A stretch of 64,000 bases of DNA from NCBI RefSeq assembly GCF_025165815.1, contig NZ_JAFFZE010000012.1, positions 248,001-312,000 on the forward strand. Direction: 5' to 3'. Below, in pieces: positions 1 through 7,382 of this stretch (position 1 is the first letter of the stretch; the number at the start of each line of letters is the position of its first letter). A model generated the notes under the pieces. It worked only from the letters and a program-made list of their open reading frames with translations, was not told the DNA's origin and did no database searches. This DNA is from Actinophytocola gossypii. GTDB lineage: Bacteria > Actinomycetota > Actinomycetes > Mycobacteriales > Pseudonocardiaceae. Made by a program: the position numbers and the translations under genes.

Positions 1-859
1 TGCCCTGCCGGAAGCTCCCGATCTGGAACCGCCCGAACGCGTAATCCCGCGCCGAGACGGCTTTGTCCCGTTCCGCCCCCGCGACGTCCAACCACCGCCC
101 GGTGGTCACCAGGATCAGGTCATCCGGAAACGCCCGAGCGAGGGCGGGCGCGTAGTCCACCACCCGCTCCCCCGGCTCGACGACCGGAAACGCCGCGACC
201 CGAACCGAGATCCCGAACTCGTCCGCGAGGTCGGTGACCACGGGGTCGATGGTGTCCTCGCGGCCCGGCGCGTTGTACACCCGCTCGTCCCGCAAAGCCG
301 CCACCACCTCGTCGACCTGCTCCTCCGACGGCTCGACGGTATCGGTCGGTGGAACGGTGTCCTCCGGATCATCGTCGCCGCCCGCGAACTTCGCCCCGTA
401 GACCACCGGCGAGGTGACGTCCAGGTAGGCGGTGGTCTGCCGCAGGGAAGGGAGGTCGGTCGGCCCGATCCCCGCGCCGCGCTCCCCGTAGACGGAGACG
501 TAGATCCCCTCGACCACGACGAGCCCCACATCGTTCTCGGTAGCCCAGTCATCAAGTGGCTGGTAAACCTCGGCGAGATGCGCGTCCCCGTCCGCGTAGT
601 TCGCCCCCGGCTCGATCGGCCCCATGTACGGCGCGACCAGCACCTTCACCCCGTCCGGCAACGCCTCCCGCACGACGTCCTCGTCCAGGTACGCCACCGC
701 CCCCGGCGCCCGGTGGATGTCGGTGTCCGCGAGCGCCTCGATCGCCGCGTCCACGTCCAACTTCGGCGGCAACTCCTCGTCGGCGTGAGCCGCCGGCGCC
801 ACCCCGCCCAGCACCCCCACCGCACCCCAGACCACCCCGAGAACCCTCACAACACGCAC
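1..859 (-). CDS. Secreted protein of unknown function (3' end beyond window)
   Basis: The reading frame opens with GTG at 859 (a second GTG is at 850) and runs off the window. The first ~25 residues form a signal peptide (hydrophobic stretch ending APAAHA), so the product is exported. The mature part is acidic and seems to hold two copies of a ~100-residue unit: each begins near a helix with L..D, then (I/V)(H/Y)..APG, and later a hydrophobic strand before P..EPG. A D/P/T-rich linker around residues 140-160 (EDTVPPTDTVEPSEEQ) separates them. No family is recognised. A GGAGGGAGG stretch lies ~25 nt upstream, too far for a normal ribosome site, so the exact start is uncertain. It follows the interrupted small gene in the same orientation. 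Confidence 0.7.
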   Translation of the reverse strand, partial: MRVVRVLGVVWGAVGVLGGVAPAAHADEELPPKLDVDAAIEALADTDIHRAPGAVAYLDEDVVREALPDGVKVLVAPYMGPIEPGANYADGDAHLAEVYQPLDDWATENDVGLVVVEGIYVSVYGERGAGIGPTDLPSLRQTTAYLDVTSPVVYGAKFAGGDDDPEDTVPPTDTVEPSEEQVDEVVAALRDERVYNAPGREDTIDPVVTDLADEFGISVRVAAFPVVEPGERVVDYAPALARAFPDDLILVTTGRWLDVAGAERDKAVSARDYAFGRFQIGSFRQG

Positions 860-894
860 AGACGTGCACTGTGCCAGATGCCGGAGCCTCCCTC

Positions 895-1021
895 CTACGA
901 CGCCGGGTCATCCGCCTCGCCGAAACGCAGGATCACGTAATCGGGACGTATGGGACTGTCCTGCAGCAGCATTGAAATCGACTCGTACAGAGCGCCCGCA
1001 TTCGAGCCATAGAGACACAGT
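895..1021 (-). pseudogene. 3' fragment of the small gene split by the mobile element
   Basis: The minus strand from 1018 down to the TAG at 895-897 reads as a normal protein tail (LCLYGSNAGALYESISMLLQ..., ending GEADDPAS) but has no start. The element at 1022-2835 separates it from its 5' part at 2836-2990. Removing the element and one copy of the AGT duplication joins the two parts in frame (...GDGEATL|CLYGSNAG...), giving a protein of ~95 residues. Function unknown. The N-terminal style (VIVHFDLSDE) resembles small uncharacterised actinobacterial proteins known to me only from memory. Base composition is clearly less GC-rich than its neighbours. Confidence 0.8.
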
Positions 1022-1038
1022 GAGCCTTTGCCAACCTG
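1022..1038 (+). repeat. Terminal inverted repeat, left end
   Basis: GAGCCTTTGCCAACCTG; its perfect complement is at 2819-2835. The preceding T also matches, but it belongs to the duplicated target AGT. Confidence 0.85.
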
Positions 1039-1039
1039 A

Positions 1040-1836
1040 TCATGCGCTGGCGATCATGAGGGTCTGAACTGCGGCGATGAGCCGGTGGGCGGTGTTCGGG
1101 TGGAGCGGATCTTCCGCAGGACCCGCCAGTTCTTCAGCTCGGCGTTGGCCCGCTCGCCGGGTCCACGGCGGCGGGCGTGGGCGGTGTTGACGTCCTTCTG
1201 GTTCCGGGACAGGCGCCGGTAGCGGCCGGTGCCCAGATCCTTCCGACGGCGCCGCTGCGGAACCGCGACCGTCGGCCCGGCGCCCTGATAGGCGGTGTCG
1301 GCCGCCGCGGGGATCTCGTGGGTGGCCAGCGCGTCGATGATCCCGTGCTCACGGGCAGCGCCCATGTCATGTCTCGCGCCGGGCAGCGGCGGCGAGATCC
1401 ACACCAGCCGGCCGATCGGGTCGGCGACGACCTGCACGTTCAGCCCGTGGGCCTTGTGCTTGCCGGAGTAGAAGGCCCGGTCATAGCCCGATGTCATGCC
1501 TACCCGGTCGATGCGCAGCAGGGTGCCGTCGAGGATCACGAACGCCTTGCGGCGGGCGACCTCGATCGCCTGGGCCAGGGTGGGAGCCATCGCGGAGAGC
1601 AGTTCGAGCGCCTCACGGATGTACCGGTACACCGTCGAGGTCCCGATGCGGAAGCCGCAGGCCAGGTCGGCGTAGGTCTCGCCCTTACGCAGGTGCGCGA
1701 CCACGAGCAGCGCCTGCCGGCCGGGCGAGAGCTTCCGCCACCGAGTTCGGCGCTGGTTGCGCTGCGCTCGCAGCGCATCGGAGAGCACGCCGAGGGCGCG
1801 GCTGGACACGGTCATCCCGGACGGGTAGGACAGCAC
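1040..1836 (-). pseudogene. IS5-family DDE transposase with 3' frameshift
   Basis: ATG at 1836. Residues ~30-75 form the HTH region (TYADLACGFRIGTSTVYRYI). The DDE_Tnp_4 catalytic core follows: first Asp in VILDGTLLRID, second in AADTAYQGAG, Glu in GERANAELKNW. The frame as it stands stops at 1054 with the tail RSTRTPPTGSSPQFRPS, unlike a transposase end. Reading one base out of phase after the KIR codons gives HPNTAHRLIAAVQTLMIASA and stops at 1040, with much better third-position GC. A single-base deletion near 1098-1102 therefore probably changed the last ~20 residues. The catalytic residues are intact. Confidence 0.75.
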
Positions 1837-1951
1837 GTTGAGCTCCTGGTTGGACGTGTTGATCTAGGCAATCGCCCGTCTACCAGGAGATTCACCCATT
1901 CGAGGTCACGCCACGCTGCACACCGCTGACTGCCCGCCCAGGTCGGCAAAT

Positions 1952-2617
1952 TTATTCGTTACTTCTGGCCTCATGGCGCGCCAGCAGGTATCCGGCGGGC
2001 GGCTTGCCCGGCGCCGGAGCAACGATTCGCAGGCGTCCGAGCTCGGCGAAGTCGTGCTCGCGCAGTCGGTCGGCGAGCGCGTCGAGGGTCCACAGATACG
2101 CCGGTGAGGCTCTGTGGTCGTACGGGACCCAACCGTTGGTGTCTGCGGTGTCGGTGATCTGCACACCGATCAGCAGGGGTCCGCCCGGCTCTACCACTCG
2201 GGCGAACTCGGTCAGGACGCGCGGAAGCAGGTCCGGCGGCGTGTGGATCAACGAGAAGTGCGCCAGGATGCCCGCGATCGACTCGTCCCCTGCGTCGAGA
2301 TGGAGCATAGAACCGACCTCGTAGCGCAGGTCGGGACGATACCGGCGGGCGATCGCGACCATGGCCGGTGACAGATCGATCCCGTAAGCCCGGATACCGG
2401 CTCGATCCAGGTGATCGGTCCACTGTCCGGGACCGCAACCCGCATCGACCACAGCACCCACCGACCCACCGGCGCGGACGAGGTCGGCGAAGGCGTTGAT
2501 CATCCCTGCTGACAGCGCATCGATGACTTGGTCGCCCTGTCGCACCATGTCGTCGTACAACTCGGCGACCTCGTCGTAGTCTCGGCGGGTCCGATCCAAC
2601 GCTTCGTTCTCACTCAC
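1952..2617 (-). CDS. SAM-dependent methyltransferase (element passenger)
   Basis: A class I methyltransferase of 221 residues, starting at GTG 2617 (VSENEALDRTRRDYDEVAEL). The open frame runs further upstream, but that part reads as low-complexity and overlaps the right-hand inverted repeat. Motif I is VVDAGCGPGQWTDHL (about residue 48), with the acidic motif II in YGIDLSPAMV and a post-motif region FARVVEPGGPLLIGV. The substrate cannot be told. It lies 115 bp upstream of the transposase within the same terminal repeats and on the same strand, so it travels as cargo. Members of this family near mobile DNA sometimes modify drugs or small metabolites, but nothing here shows that. Confidence 0.8.
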   Translation of the reverse strand: MSENEALDRTRRDYDEVAELYDDMVRQGDQVIDALSAGMINAFADLVRAGGSVGAVVDAGCGPGQWTDHLDRAGIRAYGIDLSPAMVAIARRYRPDLRYEVGSMLHLDAGDESIAGILAHFSLIHTPPDLLPRVLTEFARVVEPGGPLLIGVQITDTADTNGWVPYDHRASPAYLWTLDALADRLREHDFAELGRLRIVAPAPGKPPAGYLLARHEARSNE

Positions 2618-2818
2618 CCGCCGGACTCTAGGGAACAGGTCAAACGTAGGAGTGTCGGACACTCCAACCGCGAAGGCGACGCGATCGATCCGTCCGCCCA
2701 GGACGGTGGGCACCACCTTTACCACCGCCCCCACCAAGCTGTCCACGACGGCCGCAGCGCTGGCACATCCACTCCCGGGCCGCACGCCACGCGCACAACC
2801 GCTGGCCAGCCCCCTCAC

Positions 2819-2835
2819 CAGGTTGGCAAAGGCTC
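2819..2835 (-). repeat. Terminal inverted repeat, right end
   Basis: Perfect 17-bp complement of 1022-1038, followed by the target duplication AGT at 2836-2838. Confidence 0.85.
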
Positions 2836-2990
2836 AGTGTCGCCTCCCCGTCACCAAATCCATGACCATCCAACGTTCCTACGCCACCAACTTCGAGCGC
2901 ATTTTCAACCTCCCTTCCTAGCGCGCGAACTTCATTACGCTCACGGTCCGACCCAAAGTTCTCGTCACTCAGGTCGAAATGCACGATCAC
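2836..2990 (-). pseudogene. 5' fragment of the small gene split by the mobile element
   Basis: Starts at GTG 2990 or 2984 (V-I-V-H-F-D-L-S-D-E) and reads to the insertion point, where GCG ACA CT continues into the element. Joined to 895-1018 it gives a ~95-residue protein. Its composition is about 50-55% GC, well below the window average, which suggests acquired DNA. It lies 27 nt downstream of the stop of the 93-residue ORF at 3018-3299 and may once have been co-transcribed with it. Confidence 0.75.
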
Positions 2991-3017
2991 CGCGTTTCTC
3001 GGACAAAGTTGCAAACC

Positions 3018-3299
3018 TCAATCATTTACCCGTCGAGCATCCCACCAGTCGCGCATATCCTTATGAATAAAAACCTGATTCGAAACATATCTACTCATGA
3101 CACCTCTAAGTGTGGAAAGATCCGAAACCGCCTTCATGATCGCGATAACCGGAAGGACGATACCCCTGGTCAGCCGATCGCGCAGGTCACCTTCACTCAT
3201 ATAGCGAGTATGCTGCTCATCCAACAACTCTAGATCCTCGGCCGAAATCGTCTTCACCGCATCGGCTCGAAACCTGATCTGGCATTTAGACTCCGGCAA
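3018..3299 (-). CDS. Hypothetical 93-residue protein, low GC
   Basis: The frame opens with TTG at 3299 (LPESKCQIRFRADAV) and has no ATG or GTG further upstream before an in-frame TAG at 3396-3398. The product has a charged N-terminal half with a helical segment (AEDLELLDEQHTRYMSEGDL), then IVLPVIAIMKAV. No family recognised. GC is under 50%, unlike the genes on either side. It may be the first gene of a small acquired pair whose second member is the gene split by the transposable element. Start uncertain. Confidence 0.45.
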   Translation of the reverse strand: MPESKCQIRFRADAVKTISAEDLELLDEQHTRYMSEGDLRDRLTRGIVLPVIAIMKAVSDLSTLRGVMSRYVSNQVFIHKDMRDWWDARRVND

Positions 3300-3453
3300 C
3301 CATGAGCCCTCGACGGCAGAAGAAGACGAGAAGGCGATATTAAGGTATGACGATTCATTTCTCGAACCCGACGACGTCCAACGACGGGGGTCGAGCTACT
3401 TCCTCACCTCGTACGGGCACCCGGACGACGACACCGGCCGCGAGTTCGTGGAC

Positions 3454-3846
3454 CTAGACCGGGGCGACGAGAACCGGTAACTCCGCCCACACCGCCTTGC
3501 CGTCGGCGTCGCGTTCGACGCCCCAGTCCGGGCAGAGGCGGCGGACGATCGTGAGGCCGCGGCCAAGGGGCCAGCCGGCCGCGGGCGACGGGGTGGCGTC
3601 GTGGACCGCCATCCGGACGGCCGTGCCGGGGCTGGGCAACGACACCTCGACCGTGAACGGCGGCCGGGCGTGCCGGAACGCGTTCCCCAGCAACTCCCCC
3701 AGCACCACGGCGGCCTCCCGCACCGCACCGGGGGTGCAGCCGTGCAGCGGCGACTTTAGCCACCGCCGCACGTCCGCCAGGAACTCCGGGTCGACATCGG
3801 GCAACCTCGCCCGGGCCAGCACGCGTGTTCCCGGCGGCACGGTCAT
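3454..3846 (-). CDS. ATP-binding regulatory protein, anti-sigma (RsbW-like) HATPase_c_2 family
   Basis: A 130-residue protein starting at ATG 3846, overlapping the TGA of the upstream HxlR gene by 4 nt (ATGA), so probably translationally coupled. The single domain is the GHKL fold seen in RsbW/SpoIIAB-type kinases: N box VVLGELLGNAFRHARPP near residue 50 and the glycine-rich lid PLGRGLTIVRRLCPDWGVE near residue 100. Such stand-alone domains are common in actinomycetes and usually control sigma factors or anti-sigma antagonists. No sigma factor lies next to it. Longer upstream starts would run inside the HxlR gene. Confidence 0.8.
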   Translation of the reverse strand: MTVPPGTRVLARARLPDVDPEFLADVRRWLKSPLHGCTPGAVREAAVVLGELLGNAFRHARPPFTVEVSLPSPGTAVRMAVHDATPSPAAGWPLGRGLTIVRRLCPDWGVERDADGKAVWAELPVLVAPV

Positions 3847-4514
3847 CTCTCGCCCGCGCCGGCGTAGCGGCTCGCACCAAGACAGTCGATCAGGGAACGC
3901 ACCGCGGCGCTCTCGCCGGACAACACGATGGCGTGGTCGCGCACGGCCTCCAGCCAGCTCTGGTTGCCCAGCCACACGTTCGCCAGCGCGCCCAGGGTGC
4001 AGTTGAGCTGCACGCTCGCCGGTGACTTCGGGGCGCCCTCGCGGACCGCCACCTCATCCGTGGACAGGATCAGGCTCCAGCGGCGCGGGGGCGGCGCGTC
4101 GGCGAAGTCCACGTCCACCGTCAGCGGGTCCTCCGGGAGCCGCGCCCGGTCGATCTCCCGGCAGATGTCGAACACCAGCAGCTCCGGGTCCAGGTCCGCG
4201 AGCCGCGGACGGTTGAGCCAGCGCTGGCCCCACCTGCCCAGCTCCTCGACGACCGGGCGCAGCTCCTCCCCCGCCTGGGTGAGGCGGTACCGCTTCTCGC
4301 CCTTGGCCCCCGCTTCGTGGGTGACCAGGCCGTTGGCCTCGAGCGTGCGCAGCCGTGCCCCCAGCAACGAGTTGGAGATCTTGGGCAGGCCGCGCGCTAT
4401 GTCGGCCCGGCGCTCGCCGCCGTACAGCAGCTCACGCAGGATCAGCAGGGTCCACGGCTCGGTCACCACCTCGGCCGCTCGGGCGACCGGGCAGTGCTGC
4501 TCGTAGCGGTACAT
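3843..4514 (-). CDS. HxlR-family winged-helix regulator with C-terminal sterol-carrier-like domain
   Basis: 223 residues. The N-terminal ~100 residues are an HxlR winged helix (HCPVARAAEVVTEPWTLLIL, then ISNSLLGARLRTLEANGLV and the wing GEKRYRLTQAGEEL). The C-terminal half (VDVDFADAPPPRRWSLIL... LGALANVWLGNQSWLEAV) resembles the SCP2-like domain of longer actinobacterial HxlR regulators. Likely a DNA-binding switch answering to a small hydrophobic or redox signal (family knowledge). It is divergent from the sensor kinase at 4651 across 136 bp and coupled to the downstream HATPase gene. Confidence 0.85.
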   Translation of the reverse strand: MYRYEQHCPVARAAEVVTEPWTLLILRELLYGGERRADIARGLPKISNSLLGARLRTLEANGLVTHEAGAKGEKRYRLTQAGEELRPVVEELGRWGQRWLNRPRLADLDPELLVFDICREIDRARLPEDPLTVDVDFADAPPPRRWSLILSTDEVAVREGAPKSPASVQLNCTLGALANVWLGNQSWLEAVRDHAIVLSGESAAVRSLIDCLGASRYAGAGER

Positions 4515-4650
4515 GGAACCGGGCTCACGCTCCTAATCGAATTTCGCTCAAGGTCATCCTCCGTGCTGTGCGCGCCGGTCGACCTGACGACTCTCTGACA
4601 TTCGGCTCCGCGATCACTCGACCAGGGCCGTCGTGGGGTACGACCGCCAC

Positions 4651-6021
4651 ATGAGCGCGAGCCGCCTCCCGCTGCGAACGCGCGTCATGGCGTGGTTCAG
4701 CCTGGTGACGCTCGTGGTCGCCGGCACCCTCGCGGTCGCCACCTGGCTGCTGTCCACCGGCTACATGCTCGACCAGCGCGAACACAGCGCCATCCGCCAG
4801 GCCAGCGGCAACGCCCGCCTGGTCGCGGCCGCGCTGGACCGGGAGTCCCCTGGGCTCGCCGAACTGCTCACCGGGCTCGGTGCGGAGTACGAGTCCGGCG
4901 TGCTCGTGGTCGACGACGGCGAGTGGATCACCGGCGGCAACCTGGTCGACCCAACGCGCCTGCCCACCGGGTTCCTGCGGCTCGTGCAGGGCGGCGTCCC
5001 GGCCCACCAGCGGACCATGCTCGGCGGCGCACCCGTACTCGCCGTCGGCCTCCCGCTACCCGAACTGGGCGCCACCTACGTCGAGGTCTCCCCGATGCGC
5101 GAACTCGACCGTACCTTCCGCTTCCTCAGCTGGCTCCTGGTGGCCGGCACCGTCGCCAGCGGCCTGGCCGGCGCCCTGCTCGGCCGGTGGGCCACCAACC
5201 ACGCCCTGCGCCCGCTGCGCCGGCTCACCGAGACCGCCGCCCGCACCGCCCGCGGCGACCTCGACGTCCGGCTGCCGTCCACCGGCGACCCCGACCTGGT
5301 CCCGCTGGCCGAGGCGTTCAACGACACCGCCGACCGGCTCCAGCAGCGGGTGACCCGCGACACCCGGTTCGCCGGCGACGTCAGCCACGAGTTGCGCTCC
5401 CCGCTGACCACGATGCTCAACGCCATGGCCGTGCTCCAGCGCCGCAGCGCCGACCTGCCGGCCGGCAGCCGGCACGCCGTCGACCTGCTCGACACCGACC
5501 TGCGGCGGTTCCGCCGGATGGTCGACGACCTGCTGGAGATCTCCCGCGGCGACCACGACACCGACCGCTCCACCTTCGAGCTGGTCGACCTCGCGCCGCT
5601 GGTCACGGCCATCGCCGGCCGGCACGGCCCGGTGCCGCCGGACGCGCTGGCCATCGCCGACCACGCGTGGGTGCTGGCCGACCGCGTCCGGCTGGAGCGC
5701 GCGGTGGCGAACCTGCTGGACAACGCCGGGCGGCACGGCGGCGGGCTGGTCCGGCTCGGCGTGCTGCGCCGGGACGGGCACGCCCGGATCGAGGTCGACG
5801 ACGCCGGCCCCGGTGTCCCGGCCGGGGCGCGCGACCAGGTGTTCGAGCGGTTCGCGCGCGGATCGCCCGCGCGGTGCGCCTCGGCCGACAGCGGCGGGGT
5901 CGGGCTCGGGCTCGCGCTGGTCTCGCAGCACGTTCGCCGGCACCACGGGCGGGTGTGGGTGGAGGACCGGCCCGGCGGTGGGGCACGCTTCGTGGTGGAA
6001 CTTCCGGAGGTGACGGAATGA
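4651..6021 (+). CDS. Sensor histidine kinase (orphan)
   Basis: 456 residues from ATG 4651; a GTG at 4633 is possible. Order: first transmembrane helix (residues ~15-35), extracytoplasmic sensor of ~110 residues, second helix (~160-180), HAMP (RWATNHALRPLRRLTETAART), dimerisation box with the phospho-acceptor His in FAGDVSHELRSPLTT (~residue 245), N box VANLLDNAGRHGG, G boxes DDAGPGVPAG and GVGLGLALV. It is membrane-bound and autophosphorylates. No response regulator is adjacent, so its partner is elsewhere. The stop overlaps the start of the downstream lipoprotein by 4 nt, linking the two. Confidence 0.92.
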   Translation: MSASRLPLRTRVMAWFSLVTLVVAGTLAVATWLLSTGYMLDQREHSAIRQASGNARLVAAALDRESPGLAELLTGLGAEYESGVLVVDDGEWITGGNLVDPTRLPTGFLRLVQGGVPAHQRTMLGGAPVLAVGLPLPELGATYVEVSPMRELDRTFRFLSWLLVAGTVASGLAGALLGRWATNHALRPLRRLTETAARTARGDLDVRLPSTGDPDLVPLAEAFNDTADRLQQRVTRDTRFAGDVSHELRSPLTTMLNAMAVLQRRSADLPAGSRHAVDLLDTDLRRFRRMVDDLLEISRGDHDTDRSTFELVDLAPLVTAIAGRHGPVPPDALAIADHAWVLADRVRLERAVANLLDNAGRHGGGLVRLGVLRRDGHARIEVDDAGPGVPAGARDQVFERFARGSPARCASADSGGVGLGLALVSQHVRRHHGRVWVEDRPGGGARFVVELPEVTE

Positions 6022-6305
6022 CGTGTGTTCGCCCGGTGCTCGCGGCGCTGGCCGTGCTGGGGGTGGCCGTGCTGGGAGTGGCCGGCTGCGGGGTGACCAG
6101 TCAGGACGAGCCGCAGCCCCTGGAGGAGACCTCGATCCAGCAGCCGCCGGCGCCGCCGAGCGTGGACACCGAGGCGGGCCCGACCCCGACGGTCACCACG
6201 TCCAGCGCGGGGCCGACGTCCCCGAGCCAGGTCAGTCCACCGGGCCGGTCCGGCGGAGCAGGTCGGCCATCGTCGCCAGCTCCGTCGACGGCTCACACCC
6301 GATGA
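6018..6305 (+). CDS. Short lipoprotein, probably truncated
   Basis: ATG 6018 overlaps the kinase TGA (ATGA). 95 residues: N-terminal hydrophobic leader with lipobox VAGC (Cys ~24), then a P/T/S-rich tail with no fold. Kinases of this type are often followed by lipoproteins with a GerMN or LpqB-like domain (my recollection). Here the protein stops after the linker. Its last ~74 nt run antisense to the next gene (6232-6789), so the missing domain was probably lost by deletion. Confidence 0.7.
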   Translation: MTCVRPVLAALAVLGVAVLGVAGCGVTSQDEPQPLEETSIQQPPAPPSVDTEAGPTPTVTTSSAGPTSPSQVSPPGRSGGAGRPSSPAPSTAHTR

Positions 6306-6789
6306 GCACGAGCTCGTGCAGGGCCTGCCGGATGTCCACCCGGCCGGTGAGTTTGCCCACATGACGGCTGGTGGTCACGCCGATCGTCGCGCCGCGGGCC
6401 ACCACGTCCAGGACGCCGAGCACGCGGCGGGCCGGGACCAGCACGTCCAGGTCGAACCGCTCCGGCGCGTGGGCCCGCACGGCGACCTTGAGCAGGGCGT
6501 TCCTCGGGTCGACGATCGACCACCGGCAGCGCCCGGTGACCAGGGCCATCTCCCCGTCGAACCGGGGTGCGTCGAGCAGGTCGAACAGGGGTTCGGCGGA
6601 GGGGATCTCCGCGCGTGGCCGCTCCCCGACGACCAGCACGAACACCGGCCACCGGCCGGCCTCCTCGACGGTCGCCGGCGAGGGGTCGAGGCCCCTCGGC
6701 CACAGCAGCAGCACCTCGAGTGCGACCAGCGTCGCCACCTGGTCCCGGCGGCCTTCCCAGTCCGTCCCGACCTTCGTCGTGCCGCGCAT
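6232..6789 (-). CDS. Conserved-looking hypothetical protein
   Basis: 185 residues from ATG 6789, well placed behind AGGGAG (5 nt). No membrane helix or signal peptide. An alternating alpha/beta pattern (VFVLVVGERPRAEIP, MALVTGRCRWSIV, LLKVAVRAHAPERFDLDVLV) suggests a cytoplasmic globular protein, but no family is recognised. It is divergent from the CBS gene at 6914, sharing a 124-bp region, so the two may be regulated together. Its 3' end overlaps the truncated lipoprotein tail to tail by 74 bp. Confidence 0.7.
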   Translation of the reverse strand: MRGTTKVGTDWEGRRDQVATLVALEVLLLWPRGLDPSPATVEEAGRWPVFVLVVGERPRAEIPSAEPLFDLLDAPRFDGEMALVTGRCRWSIVDPRNALLKVAVRAHAPERFDLDVLVPARRVLGVLDVVARGATIGVTTSRHVGKLTGRVDIRQALHELVLIGCEPSTELATMADLLRRTGPVD

Positions 6790-6913
6790 AGCGCTCCCTG
6801 CGCCGGAGGGGTACCTGCCTGACCGATTGTTGCCCGGGAGCGGGCGCGGGTGGGGTGGCCTGAGCCGACTGTCAGGCAACCGCAAGGGAGTCGATCAGGT
6901 TACGCTGCGGTCC

Positions 6914-7366
6914 GTGCACGCGAGCGAGATGGCCGAGGACTTCCCGGTGATCGGTGTCGAGGACGACGCCTGGGACGCGGTCACTCAGCTGGCCGAGCGG
7001 CGGCTGCCCGGCCTGGTGGTCATCGACACCGACGGCCGGCCGCTGTCGATCCTGCCCAGCTCGCAGGTGGTGCGGATCCTGGTGCCGACCTACGTGCAGG
7101 ACGACCCGTCGCTCGCCGGGGTGCTGTCGGAGTCGATGGCCGACCGGGTGGCGGACAAGCTGCGCGGCAAGAAGGTGCGGGCGCTGATCCCGGACGACGG
7201 CGACGTGCCGGAGCTGGCGGTGGTGAACGACGACGACACGATCGTCGAGGTCGCCGCCGTGATGGCCCGGCTGAGCTGCCCGCTGGCGGCGGTGCTGCGG
7301 CGCGGGGAGCTGCTCGGCGTGATCACCGCGTCCCGGCTGCTGCAACTCGCGCTGACCTCGCGCTGA
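6914..7366 (+). CDS. CBS-domain protein
   Basis: 150 residues from GTG 6914 ([14 protein letters not shown]). Two CBS repeats: residues ~3-60 ([20 protein letters not shown]) and ~95-148 ([20 protein letters not shown]... [10 protein letters not shown]). CBS pairs bind adenosyl nucleotides and sense energy state or ionic conditions, often controlling transporters. It ends 16 nt before the NhaD/ArsB-type transporter, so the two form a transcription unit. It is clearly paralogous to the CBS protein at 17310-17783, which has the same opening (RAADVAEALP) and spacing. Confidence 0.85.
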   Translation: MHASEMAEDFPVIGVEDDAWDAVTQLAERRLPGLVVIDTDGRPLSILPSSQVVRILVPTYVQDDPSLAGVLSESMADRVADKLRGKKVRALIPDDGDVPELAVVNDDDTIVEVAAVMARLSCPLAAVLRRGELLGVITASRLLQLALTSR

Positions 7367-7382
7367 ACGGTCGCGGGTGGGT

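Larger units (their letters stand above)
1022..2835. mobile_element. IS5-type element carrying a methyltransferase passenger gene
   Basis: The ends are 17-bp perfect inverted repeats (GAGCCTTTGCCAACCTG at 1022-1038 and its complement at 2819-2835), flanked by the 3-bp direct repeat AGT (1019-1021 and 2836-2838). IS5-group elements commonly make short duplications. Excising the element with one AGT restores an uninterrupted reading frame across the site, which fixes the boundaries to the base. The 1814-bp element is about twice the usual ~0.9 kb for this group. It holds the transposase (1040-1836) and a SAM-dependent methyltransferase (1952-2617), both on the minus strand. The transposase has a 3' frameshift, so present mobility is doubtful. 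Confidence 0.85.

Noticed and set aside
3200-3480. Plus-strand frame ending SSYFLTSYGHPDDDTGREFV with stop at 3480
   Set aside because: It has an interesting composition, vaguely like a TIR start, but no start codon in frame and it opposes the low-GC minus-strand ORF. Too weak to call a gene.
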